This document shows positions 1 to 6,739 of a stretch of 7,898 nucleotides of DNA, piece after piece. A program made the translations under genes and the position numbers. This DNA comes from Paludibacteraceae bacterium. Lineage in GTDB: Bacteria; Bacteroidota; Bacteroidia; Bacteroidales; Paludibacteraceae. The notes beneath the pieces were generated by a model. That model made no database searches, had not been told where the DNA came from, and was given only the letters and a program-made list of their open reading frames with translations. The stretch spans positions 1 through 7,898 of the forward strand of contig CANFFA010000092.1 in NCBI GenBank assembly GCA_947445425.1. Reading direction: 5' to 3'. Every line of letters starts with the position of its first letter. Position 1 is the stretch's first letter.

Positions 1-645
1 AGAACTACCTAAAACTCTATTAATAAACACAATAGGAACTTCTTTTAATATAAAACCACATTTATAAGCTGTAAATTTCAACTCGATTTGAAATGCATAG
101 CCTTTGAACTTAATTTTATCCAAATCAATGGTTTCTAGCACTTCACGCCTATAACATTTAAAACCAGCTGTAGTATCTGCAATGTTCAAACCAAGAATAA
201 AGCGTACATATTTTGAAGCAAAATAAGACATCAATACCCTGCCAATTGGCCAATTTACAACATTTACACCAGTAACATATCGAGATCCGATTGCCACATC
301 AGCGCCCTGATTAGCGCAAGCATCATACAAACGTGGTAAATCATTGGGGTTGTGTGAAAAATCAGCATCCATTTCAAAAACAAAATCATAATTTTGTTCC
401 AATGCCCATTTAAAACCAGCAATATAAGCCGTTCCAAGTCCTAACTTCCCTTTTCGTTCAAGCATAAAAAGGCGCGTAGGAAATTCAATTTGAAGGCTTT
501 TAACAATGCTGGCCGTTCCATCAGGAGAGCCATCTTCAATAATTAAAACAGTTGAGGAAATGGGCTGAGAGAGAACGGCACGAATGATATCTTCGATATT
601 TTCTTTCTCATTGTAGGTAGGAATAATGACTAAATTGGGTGCCAT
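1..645 (-). CDS. Polyprenol monophosphomannose synthase (GT2 family, DPM1-like), 3' end cut by window edge
   Basis: This is a family 2 glycosyltransferase expected to move mannose from GDP-mannose to polyprenyl phosphate on the cytoplasmic face of the membrane, giving a lipid-linked donor for glycan or protein mannosylation. The frame is open for 215 codons from an ATG at 643-645 to the left edge, against roughly 240-250 residues usual for bacterial homologues, so about 30 C-terminal residues are missing. Visible motifs are IPTYNEKENI (8-17, nucleotide binding), IIEDGSPDGT (35-44), the metal-binding DxD in MDADFSHNP (D93 and D95), GSRYV (120-124), and a family-typical GYAFQIE stretch (182-188). 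No transmembrane segment is seen in the visible part. The start sits directly before the first GT2 beta strand, so it is well placed. The gene begins 64 bases after the MBL hydrolase stop on the same strand and could be read from the same transcript. Family assignment is strong; the exact acceptor lipid is inferred. Confidence 0.9.
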   Translation of the reverse strand, partial: MAPNLVIIPTYNEKENIEDIIRAVLSQPISSTVLIIEDGSPDGTASIVKSLQIEFPTRLFMLERKGKLGLGTAYIAGFKWALEQNYDFVFEMDADFSHNPNDLPRLYDACANQGADVAIGSRYVTGVNVVNWPIGRVLMSYFASKYVRFILGLNIADTTAGFKCYRREVLETIDLDKIKFKGYAFQIELKFTAYKCGFILKEVPIVFINRVLGSS

Positions 646-709
646 ATTTTTCAAAAATTACTTTGCCGTATTATATATTGAGGGGTATCGTTCACCTAGA
701 TTTTCTGCT

Positions 710-1513
710 CTAAAACAAATACAGTTCAGATGGTGTCAGCCTATCAAGGGTAACCAAATCCAAATGTATACCTACTTCAATTTCTATATTTTCCAGATGG
801 TTCTGAACGGTAGTATAGGCTAATTCAGGGAAATTATTCTCACGACTTAAATGGCATAAAAAAACATGTTTCCATTTAGCGCAGTAATTTTCTGCCAAAA
901 AAGTTCCAGCTTGATCATTACTTAAATGACCCGTTAAGGAAGAGACCCGATCTTTTAAGTAAAGAGGGTATTTCCCCTGATGAAGCATTTGCTCGTCGTA
1001 ATTGGCTTCCAAAACAATATAATCGGCTTGAGAGAGGTGATCAGCCACCTCATCAGTAACAAATCCTAGATCTGTTGCAATTGTAAACCTTTTATTATCA
1101 TACTCGATGGTATAACCCACACTATCAGTAGAATCATGAGAAACCGGAAATGACGTAATCTTAAAATCACCAACAACTACCGTCTCATTTTTTTCAATAA
1201 ATTTACGACTAGAATATAATTTTTCGGTAACACAATAACTCCTTTGAATTCCTTCGTGGACCAAACGTGTAGAATAAATAGGAATAAGGTGTTTTTCACC
1301 CAAAGGTCCTACCGCTTTAATATGATCGGCATGATCATGAGTAACAAATACGCCCCAGATATTTTCAAAATCGAGACCGATATTGCGTAAATTCTTACGA
1401 ATTGAACGGACTGAGAGTCCAGCATCAATTAAAATTCCATTCGATGCACTTCCAATATAATAACAATTACCACTACTCCCACTCCCGAAACTTTGAAAAT
1501 GCAATTTATCCAT
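710..1513 (-). CDS. WalJ/YycJ-like MBL-fold metallo-hydrolase
   Basis: This is a complete 267-residue metallo-beta-lactamase-fold hydrolase of the YycJ/WalJ type; YycJ-type proteins are usually about 260-265 residues. The N-terminal FGSGSSGNCYYIG (9-21) and ILIDAG (27-32) are typical of the family. The di-metal site is THDHADH (58-64), H126 in PVSHDSTDSVGY, D148 in ATDLG, and H221 in CHLSRENN. GHLSN (195-199) and HLSRENN (221-227) are characteristic of YycJ rather than of beta-lactamases or glyoxalase II. Studied relatives have 5'-3' exonuclease activity and have been linked to cell division or the WalRK system in Firmicutes; whether the Bacteroidota form does the same is not known from sequence. 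It lacks a signal peptide, so it should be cytoplasmic. The start codon leads straight into the first strand of the fold. A -7 promoter-like element lies about 20 bases upstream, and the mannose synthase gene follows 64 bases downstream. Confidence 0.88.
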   Translation of the reverse strand: MDKLHFQSFGSGSSGNCYYIGSASNGILIDAGLSVRSIRKNLRNIGLDFENIWGVFVTHDHADHIKAVGPLGEKHLIPIYSTRLVHEGIQRSYCVTEKLYSSRKFIEKNETVVVGDFKITSFPVSHDSTDSVGYTIEYDNKRFTIATDLGFVTDEVADHLSQADYIVLEANYDEQMLHQGKYPLYLKDRVSSLTGHLSNDQAGTFLAENYCAKWKHVFLCHLSRENNFPELAYTTVQNHLENIEIEVGIHLDLVTLDRLTPSELYLF

Positions 1514-1531
1514 ACTATTTTTTTAGAAACG

Positions 1532-1539
1532 CAAAATTA
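1532..1539 (-). promoter_or_regulatory. Bacteroidota-type -7 promoter element for the MBL hydrolase
   Basis: The minus strand reads TAATTTTG, an exact match to the Bacteroidota -7 consensus TAnnTTTG. It ends 19 bases before the hydrolase ATG, so the leader would be about 12-15 bases. I see no TTTG-like -33 element at the expected 19-21 base spacing, so the call rests on a four-base-defined motif in AT-rich DNA and is tentative. Confidence 0.4.
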
Positions 1540-1682
1540 ACATTAAATACCCAAGTAGGAGTACAATTATTCGGAAATAACGTTAATCAGCCCAAAACAA
1601 ATGAAAAGAAAAGGCTAAAATATAACTGGTCTTTCTCGAAAATTAAGGACATAGAGCAGAGAGTCTAAAACAAAGACAAAAA

Positions 1683-1736
1683 GACAAAAGAACAAAGACT
1701 AAATTGTCTTATATCTTTTATCTTTGTTCTTTTGTC
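1683..1736 (-). terminator. 16-bp perfect inverted repeat, candidate terminator after the RsmI-like gene
   Basis: GACAAAAGAACAAAGA at 1683-1698 is exactly reversed and complemented at 1721-1736, with a 22-base loop. It begins 31 bases after the stop of the RsmI-like methylase. On the minus strand the stem is followed by TTTTTGTCTTTGTTTT, a T-rich tail, which fits an intrinsic terminator. The stem has only five G:C pairs. The same AAAGAC and AACAAAG words recur outside the stem (from about 1669), which suggests a repetitive element rather than a simple terminator. Termination function is inferred; the inverted repeat itself is seen directly. Confidence 0.55.
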
Positions 1737-1767
1737 AAAAAATAAGCCAACTCATTCAAATCAACGA

Positions 1768-2472
1768 TCACTGCTTATAAATCAAAAAGATACAAGGTCG
1801 TTTCGCTAAATCTGGAAGTTGACCTTTCCATTCTTTAATGGTTTTTGTTTTAATAAATTCTGTTGATAAGGTAATGTCTGCTGCAATACACAAACGGGTA
1901 TTGGGTTGGCAAGTTTGCAGGATTTCTTCCAACATTTTCATATTTCGATAAGGAGTCTCAATAAAAATCTGAGATTGACTTTCGGCGTAAGCACGGGCCT
2001 CAAGTTTTTTGAGCATTTTAGACCTATCGGCGGGCTGAATAGGTAAATAACCCACAAACGCAAAGCTCTGTCCGTTAAATCCAGAAGCCATCAGGGAGAG
2101 TAAAATGGATGAAGGACCCACCATGGGAACGACAGTAAAATTACTTTTTTGTGCCATGGCAACCACGTCTGCACCAGGATCTGCAATGGCAGGACAACCT
2201 GCTTCAGAGAGCACACCCATATCATTACCTTCGAACATCGGACGTAAAAAGCTACTCAACTCTTCGGGTGTAGTATGTTGATTTAACAGAAAGAAAGTCA
2301 GACCGTCAATATCAATTTCAGGATTGGCTTTTTTCAAAAAACGACGAGCTGTTCGCAAATCCTCCACGATAAAATAACGCAAAGCAGTAACAATTTGCGT
2401 ATTTTGAGCAGGTAAAATACGGTCAAAGGAACAATCACCTAGGGATGTTGGGATTAAATATAGATTGGGCAT
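1768..2472 (-). CDS. RsmI-like SAM-dependent methyltransferase (tetrapyrrole methylase fold)
   Basis: This is a complete 234-residue protein of the tetrapyrrole (corrin/porphyrin) methylase superfamily, closest in motif order to RsmI, which 2'-O-methylates C1402 of 16S rRNA. Corresponding motifs are LIPTSLGD (6-13, for the RsmI TPIGNL stretch), IVEDLRTARRFLKK (35-48, for AEDTRxT), VLSEAGCPAIADPG (87-100, for SDAGTPxISDPG), VPMVGPSSILLSLMASG (115-131), FVGYLP (139-144) and FIETPYR (170-176). It is about 50 residues shorter than typical RsmI, lacks the C-terminal TKLxEE-like region, and differs at several motif positions. In Bacteroidota such short proteins are usually annotated only as SAM-dependent methyltransferase, probably beside a separate full-length RsmI. 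SAM binding is well supported; rRNA as the substrate is an inference. It follows the ABC-F gene after 75 bases, with tandem heptamers in its leader and a strong inverted repeat after its stop. Confidence 0.85.
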   Translation of the reverse strand: MPNLYLIPTSLGDCSFDRILPAQNTQIVTALRYFIVEDLRTARRFLKKANPEIDIDGLTFFLLNQHTTPEELSSFLRPMFEGNDMGVLSEAGCPAIADPGADVVAMAQKSNFTVVPMVGPSSILLSLMASGFNGQSFAFVGYLPIQPADRSKMLKKLEARAYAESQSQIFIETPYRNMKMLEEILQTCQPNTRLCIAADITLSTEFIKTKTIKEWKGQLPDLAKRPCIFLIYKQ

Positions 2473-2479
2473 GGAAGAG

Positions 2480-2506
2480 TGATGAGTGATAGTGATGAAT
2501 GATGAA
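2480..2506. repeat. Heptamer tandem repeat (TGATGAR)n
   Basis: Four adjacent units read TGATGAG, TGATAG (one base short), TGATGAA and TGATGAA on the plus strand. On the coding strand this is a run of TCATCA words ending seven bases before the ATG of the RsmI-like methylase. It lies in the untranslated leader or promoter of that gene. The repeat pattern is seen directly; any function in expression or slippage is unknown. Confidence 0.7.
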
Positions 2507-2507
2507 T

Positions 2508-2537
2508 AAAAAAAAACAAGCTGTGTATTTTAATACA
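2508..2537 (-). terminator. Possible weak terminator after the ABC-F gene
   Basis: Shortly after the ABC-F stop, the minus strand has the small inverted repeat TGTATT/AATACA (2524-2537, two-base centre), then seven bases, then a run of nine T (2508-2516). The T run fits an intrinsic terminator, but the stem is short, AT-rich and almost loop-free. It could equally be chance in AT-rich DNA, in which case the ABC-F and methylase genes would be read together. Confidence 0.3.
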
Positions 2538-2547
2538 TACAACTAAA

Positions 2548-4482
2548 TTACTTTAGTTCCTCAAGCTCCTCACAAAGAATCTCCCATTCGTAAACTTTTT
2601 GTTCTAACTCCCTTTGTTTTTTCTGATACAGTTGAATATATTGATTATCTGAAGCTTTCTCTGGCGTTTCTAGGACTTTATCCATCTCTTTTAATTCCAA
2701 TTCTAATTTAGAGACCAATTTTTCCATCTCTTCGACTGCTCGCTCTGCCTTTTTAATCTTTCTATTTTGCTCTTTACGAGCCTCATAGCTTAACTTATTT
2801 TCAGAGGTACTTTTATCGGTCGATTCAGAAATAAGCGTTTTCAAAGCGCTGGCAACTTCCAACTCCTTCATTGAGTCCATTTTTTTATACTGCAAAAAGG
2901 CATAGATACCGCCCAAATGCTCGCGTACTTTCTTATTGCCAAACTCATATACTTTTGTAACCAAACCATCTAAAAACTCACGATCATGCGAAACTACAAT
3001 AACCGTTCCATCAAAAGATTTAATGGCTTCCTTTAACACGTCCTTTGAACGCATGTCCAAATGGTTGGTAGGCTCATCAAGAATTAACAAATTGACTGGT
3101 TCCAACAATAACCGTATCATTGCCAAACGACTCCGTTCACCTCCTGATAGCACTTTAACTTTTTTATCGGAAGCCTCACCACCAAACATAAATGCACCCA
3201 AAATATCACGAATTTTAGTCCGAACATCTCCAGTAGCTACATAGTCAATGGTTTCAAAAACAGTTCTATTCTCATCCAAAAGTGAAGCTTGATTTTGAGC
3301 AAAATATCCAATTTTCACATTGTGCCCCAACTTCATAGTACCGACATAATCAATTTGATCCATAATACACTTCACAAGCGTACTCTTGCCTTCCCCATTT
3401 TTACCTACAAAAGCCACTTTATCACCCCTATTGATAATGACCCCTACAGTATCAAGTATCACTTGATCACCATAGGCTTTGGTCAAATTCTCAATTTCAA
3501 CTGGAATTGATCCTGAACGTGGTGCAGGAGGGAACTTAAGACTCAAACGAGTATTATCTTCTAAATCAACTTCCAATCTCACCAACTTTTCCAACTGTTT
3601 AGCACGCGATTGTACTTGGACCGCTTTGGTGGCTTGATAACGAAAGCGAGCGATGAAATCTTCTGTTTCTTGAATGTGCTTTTGTTGATTTTCGTAAGCC
3701 CTTACTTGTTGATCGTGACGTTCAACACGCAATACCAAATACTTGGAATAATTGACGTTATAATCATAGATTTTACCCAATGAGATTTCAATGGTACGGG
3801 TAGTAACGGCATCAATAAATGCCCTATCGTGCGAAACAAGAATTATTGCACTGGAGGAGGTGGTCAGAAAATTTTCGAGCCATTGAATGGACTCAATATC
3901 AAGGTGATTGGTAGGCTCATCTAACAGCAATACATCTGGACGTTGCAATAGAATTTTAGCCAACTCAATTCTCATTCGCCAACCACCACTAAACTCAGAA
4001 CATTGACGTTCAAAATCAGTCCTTAAGAAACCCAAACCGAGCATTGTTTTTTCTATTTCACCATAAAAATTCCCATTCCCTATGATCTGAAGATGCTCAT
4101 TATCATGGGTTAGCCTATCAATCAGTTCGTGATAAGCTTCACTTTCATAGTCAGTTCTTTCGGCTAATTCGATATTCATTCTTTCAATTTTGGCCTGTAA
4201 ATCAGTAATGTGCTCAAAAGCTTTTTCAGCTTCCTGCATCACTGTAGTACCTTCATTGTGAATCATATGTTGTGGCAAATAGCCTATGGTCAAATCTTTA
4301 GGAACAATGACTTTTCCTTTGGTAGGAGATTGTTTTCCAGAAAATATTTTCAATAAGGTCGATTTTCCAGCACCATTTTTACCCACCAAGGCAATTTTAT
4401 CTTTTGGATTCACCAGAAATGAAATTTCATCAAAAAGCGGTGAACCGCCAAACTCAACCGTAAGTTGCTCTACAGAAATCAT
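2548..4482 (-). CDS. ABC-F family ATPase (ribosome-associated translation factor)
   Basis: This is a complete 644-residue soluble protein with two ATP-binding cassettes and no membrane segments, the layout of ABC-F proteins, which bind the ribosomal E site and act on stalled or initiating ribosomes. Cassette 1 has Walker A GKNGAGKST (34-42), signature FSGGW (164-168), Walker B LLLDEPTNHLD (185-195) and switch H218. Cassette 2 has GKNGEGKST (360-368), LSGGE (445-449), LLILDEPTNHLD (465-476) and H499. Both catalytic glutamates (E189, E470) are present, so both sites should hydrolyse ATP. Residues about 240-310 form the charged helical linker that reaches the tRNA site. Residues about 555-644 are a Lys/Glu-rich coiled coil like that of Uup and YdiF/YheS proteins. 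I cannot fix the subfamily. A housekeeping role is likelier than antibiotic resistance, given the long coiled-coil tail and the context. The start lies directly before the first cassette strand. Confidence 0.93.
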   Translation of the reverse strand: MISVEQLTVEFGGSPLFDEISFLVNPKDKIALVGKNGAGKSTLLKIFSGKQSPTKGKVIVPKDLTIGYLPQHMIHNEGTTVMQEAEKAFEHITDLQAKIERMNIELAERTDYESEAYHELIDRLTHDNEHLQIIGNGNFYGEIEKTMLGLGFLRTDFERQCSEFSGGWRMRIELAKILLQRPDVLLLDEPTNHLDIESIQWLENFLTTSSSAIILVSHDRAFIDAVTTRTIEISLGKIYDYNVNYSKYLVLRVERHDQQVRAYENQQKHIQETEDFIARFRYQATKAVQVQSRAKQLEKLVRLEVDLEDNTRLSLKFPPAPRSGSIPVEIENLTKAYGDQVILDTVGVIINRGDKVAFVGKNGEGKSTLVKCIMDQIDYVGTMKLGHNVKIGYFAQNQASLLDENRTVFETIDYVATGDVRTKIRDILGAFMFGGEASDKKVKVLSGGERSRLAMIRLLLEPVNLLILDEPTNHLDMRSKDVLKEAIKSFDGTVIVVSHDREFLDGLVTKVYEFGNKKVREHLGGIYAFLQYKKMDSMKELEVASALKTLISESTDKSTSENKLSYEARKEQNRKIKKAERAVEEMEKLVSKLELELKEMDKVLETPEKASDNQYIQLYQKKQRELEQKVYEWEILCEELEELK

Positions 4483-4562
4483 ATTGTAAAATTGATTATT
4501 GGGATTTATTGAAAATGCTTCAATTATTGATGAAGACTGGTTCGGTGGACATTAAAGCTTAT

Positions 4563-4635
4563 TTTCGTCAGAAGATTTACTCTAAAACTACGAGTAGCTA
4601 TTTTACGAAATCTGCGGAACAAATTGCCCCGCAGA
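4563..4635. repeat. Structured spacer with two inverted repeats; right-hand hairpin may terminate the dehydratase transcript
   Basis: TCTGCGG (4611-4617) pairs with CCGCAGA (4629-4635) across an 11-base loop, a G:C-rich stem that stands out in this AT-rich spacer. On the minus strand it begins 29 bases after the dehydratase stop and is followed by TTTCGTAAAA, a poor T tail. To its left TTTCGT (4563-4568) pairs with ACGAAA (4605-4610), enclosing a second small palindrome, CTAC-GA-GTAG (4588-4597). A terminator for the dehydratase or a dispersed intergenic repeat are both possible. The pairing is seen; the role is inferred. Confidence 0.5.
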
Positions 4636-4664
4636 CTTATAAATAAATACTGATAATAAACTAC

Positions 4665-6602
4665 TTAAGCATCTAATCTTTCATATTGTGAATTTTTACT
4701 CAAAAACTCAGGAACAATTTTTTTCATGAGAGATACGGTAAGAAAGTTTTTAGAATGCAAACTATATTGAATCAATTCGTCAATTTGTGAAGAAACCTCT
4801 TCAAAAGAATATTGATGCACCGCCGCAATCATAATTTTTGGATTGTGAGTCGGTTGTGTTATTTCCTTGTTATTCAACAACTCTTCATATAGTTTTTCAC
4901 CTGGTCTCAAACCGGTAAATTCAATTTTAATATCCACTTCAGGAATATAACCGGCCAGACGGATCATCTTACGTGCTAGATTAACTATTTTAACAGGACT
5001 ACCCATGTCAAAAATAAAAATCTCGCCCCCTTCGCCCATATTTCCAGCCTCCAAAACCAACATACAGGCTTCTGGAATGGTCATGAAATAACGTATAATT
5101 TCTGGATGGGTAACAGTAACTGGACCACCTTTTTCAATTTGCTTTTTAAAGTGAGGAATTACTGAACCATTAGAGCCCAAGACATTACCAAATCGAGTAG
5201 TAATGAATTTAGTTGTATTATTTCCTTCAGCTAGCAAGTTGTGATACAAAGACTGTACGTAAATTTCAGCAATGCGTTTAGAAGCACCCATAACATTGGT
5301 AGGATTTACAGCTTTATCAGTAGAAATCATCACAAAACGCTTCACCTTATATTTCACAGCCAAATCAGCCATAATTTTTGTACCCTGAACATTCACCTGA
5401 ATACTTTCCACTGGATTATCTTCCATCAAAGGAACATGTTTATAGGCCGCAGCATGATAAATAAAATCAGGCTTATACATATCAAACATATATTCCATAC
5501 GCTCTTTGTTGCGCACATCACCCAAGAATACTGTGAAATTTTGATCTGGATACATCTCTTCCAATTGCAATTGAAGGATGTGCATTGGTGACTCTGCCTG
5601 ATCAAGCAAAACAACTAATTTGGGTTGATACTGAATTACTTGACGAACAATTTCACTTCCAATTGAACCTGCAGCACCCGTTACCAATATAATTGAACCT
5701 TTTAATTGACCAGCGATCAAATCTGTTGCGATTTCAATCTGAGGCCTTTCCAATAGATCTTCAATTTGGATCGATTTAATTTGCTTTAGCGAAGGCATAT
5801 CATTCTTCCAGATACTCATGGGAGGTGAAGTGAGTACAGCTAAATTATTGTTCAAAAAGATATCCAAATCAACTTTAGGATTGATGGTATTCATCTTTAA
5901 TGGAGTAACAATAATCGCCTTCGCTTTTTTGACAATGATATTTTTAACCGTTTCTTCATTCAAATGAAAAACCTTAAAGCCCATAATCCGACGCTCTTTG
6001 GCATTTTTATCATTATCAATAAAACCAACTAACTTGTACTTGATTTCATGTGAACTAAGGATCATAGTGGCGATACCAATGGCTGCGGACTGCGTACCAA
6101 AGATCATCACCGGTGTTACTTGACCCGAGTTTTGAGTAAAAAAATCATATATGAGCTTAACACCCAATCGTAAAGTAAAAAGGAGAAAAAATGCGATAAC
6201 AGCATATATGATCAATGGCCAAGTATAAAATATCACAATTCCATTGCTTAAATCGAGCAATGTATTTATAATCAGAAGTGTGACTAGGTTAAGAAAAACA
6301 GCTAAAAATAGTTTTGCAGCATCAACATAACTTGAATATCGCAATACGCCTGAATAGGTATGAAAAATCCAAAAGAAAATAATTTGAGAAAATCCTACAA
6401 TAAAATTCCGTTGAACAAAGTTTAAAATACGTTGATCAGGAAGTTCATGCACCAAGTTCATGGAGAAATAATGTGCAATATAATAAGATATTATACATAA
6501 AATAACATCAACAATTAAAACTGCCCAGCGGGGAATATATTTTAAATTTGATAAATGGGAAAAAATATCTGACTTCCCTAAAATATTCAGATTCTCGTTC
6601 AT
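4665..6602 (-). CDS. Membrane-bound nucleotide-sugar 4,6-dehydratase, FlaA1/WbpM/PglF type
   Basis: This complete 645-residue protein belongs to the large membrane class of UDP-sugar 4,6-dehydratases, which turn UDP-GlcNAc (or a close relative) into a 4-keto-6-deoxy sugar for capsule, O-antigen or glycoprotein glycans. Residues about 25-150 hold four membrane helices (near 27-46, 66-82, 95-115 and 122-148). A first Rossmann-like domain starts at VMIFGTQSAAIG (165-176). The catalytic extended SDR domain has NAD-binding TGAAGSIGSE (308-317), D362 in LGDVRN, YHAAAYKHVPLME (382-394), ISTDKAVNPTNVMGASK (426-442) and GLRPGEKLYEELL (564-576). The SDR triad is S427-M438-K442, with Met for the usual Tyr; this is normal for the WbpM/FlaA1 class. 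Length matches the family. The start is the first Met before a hydrophilic lead into helix 1 and lies about 40 bases after a promoter-like element. No other glycan cluster genes lie next to it. Substrate identity is not readable from sequence. Confidence 0.93.
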   Translation of the reverse strand: MNENLNILGKSDIFSHLSNLKYIPRWAVLIVDVILCIISYYIAHYFSMNLVHELPDQRILNFVQRNFIVGFSQIIFFWIFHTYSGVLRYSSYVDAAKLFLAVFLNLVTLLIINTLLDLSNGIVIFYTWPLIIYAVIAFFLLFTLRLGVKLIYDFFTQNSGQVTPVMIFGTQSAAIGIATMILSSHEIKYKLVGFIDNDKNAKERRIMGFKVFHLNEETVKNIIVKKAKAIIVTPLKMNTINPKVDLDIFLNNNLAVLTSPPMSIWKNDMPSLKQIKSIQIEDLLERPQIEIATDLIAGQLKGSIILVTGAAGSIGSEIVRQVIQYQPKLVVLLDQAESPMHILQLQLEEMYPDQNFTVFLGDVRNKERMEYMFDMYKPDFIYHAAAYKHVPLMEDNPVESIQVNVQGTKIMADLAVKYKVKRFVMISTDKAVNPTNVMGASKRIAEIYVQSLYHNLLAEGNNTTKFITTRFGNVLGSNGSVIPHFKKQIEKGGPVTVTHPEIIRYFMTIPEACMLVLEAGNMGEGGEIFIFDMGSPVKIVNLARKMIRLAGYIPEVDIKIEFTGLRPGEKLYEELLNNKEITQPTHNPKIMIAAVHQYSFEEVSSQIDELIQYSLHSKNFLTVSLMKKIVPEFLSKNSQYERLDA

Positions 6603-6648
6603 ATAAATTCTATTTTGATGCTAATATTAATTATAATAAAAAGTTTTG

Positions 6649-6656
6649 CAAAGATA
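6649..6656 (-). promoter_or_regulatory. Bacteroidota-type -7 promoter element for the dehydratase
   Basis: The minus strand reads TATCTTTG, an exact TAnnTTTG match. At the standard 19-base spacing upstream there is CATG (6676-6679), which keeps only the TG of the -33 consensus TTTG. Transcription would start near 6643, giving a leader of about 40 bases before the ATG at 6600-6602. This is the best promoter candidate in the window, but the -33 half is weak. Confidence 0.5.
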
Positions 6657-6714
6657 AGTCAAAATACAGAATAATCATGGAATACACTAGCATTCCAGTA
6701 GAAAAATATAATTA

Positions 6715-6739
6715 ATTCACCTTTATTCCTAAGGTGAAT
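6715..6739 (-). terminator. 9-bp hairpin, terminator-like on the minus strand
   Basis: ATTCACCTT (6715-6723) and AAGGTGAAT (6731-6739) form a perfect stem with a seven-base loop. On the minus strand it is followed by TAATTATATTTTTC, a T-rich tail, so it could stop leftward transcription about 60 bases before the dehydratase promoter element. No leftward gene is seen to its right. An operator for a dimeric regulator of the dehydratase is an alternative reading. Confidence 0.4.

Noticed and set aside
535..537. Glu37 in the IIEDGSPDGT motif of the mannose synthase, where many homologues have Asp-Asp
   Set aside because: The first acidic position of this GT2 motif is variable and Glu is a conservative change; the following Asp and the DxD metal site are intact, so activity should not be affected.
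1402..1668. An 88-codon plus-strand open frame spanning the MBL hydrolase start and the spacer
   Set aside because: Its first part is antisense to the conserved N-terminus of the hydrolase, and the rest is low-complexity AT-rich spacer with no recognisable motif.
2936..3244. A 102-codon plus-strand open frame inside the ABC-F gene
   Set aside because: It is antisense to the second ATP-binding cassette with its signature and Walker B motifs; no recognisable domain is seen in it.
2548..4482. ABC-F protein considered as an antibiotic-resistance determinant
   Set aside because: It has the long C-terminal coiled coil of the Uup/YdiF/YheS housekeeping groups, sits among conserved genes, and no mobile element or leader attenuator is seen nearby.
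5241..5591. A 116-codon plus-strand open frame inside the dehydratase gene
   Set aside because: It lies fully antisense to a strongly conserved SDR domain, its protein is rich in His, Ile and Phe with no family resemblance, and it is best explained as a shadow of the real gene.
4665..6602. Met438 in place of the catalytic Tyr of the SDR triad
   Set aside because: The Ser-Met-Lys arrangement is an established feature of the large membrane WbpM/FlaA1/PglF class, so it is not a defect or novelty.
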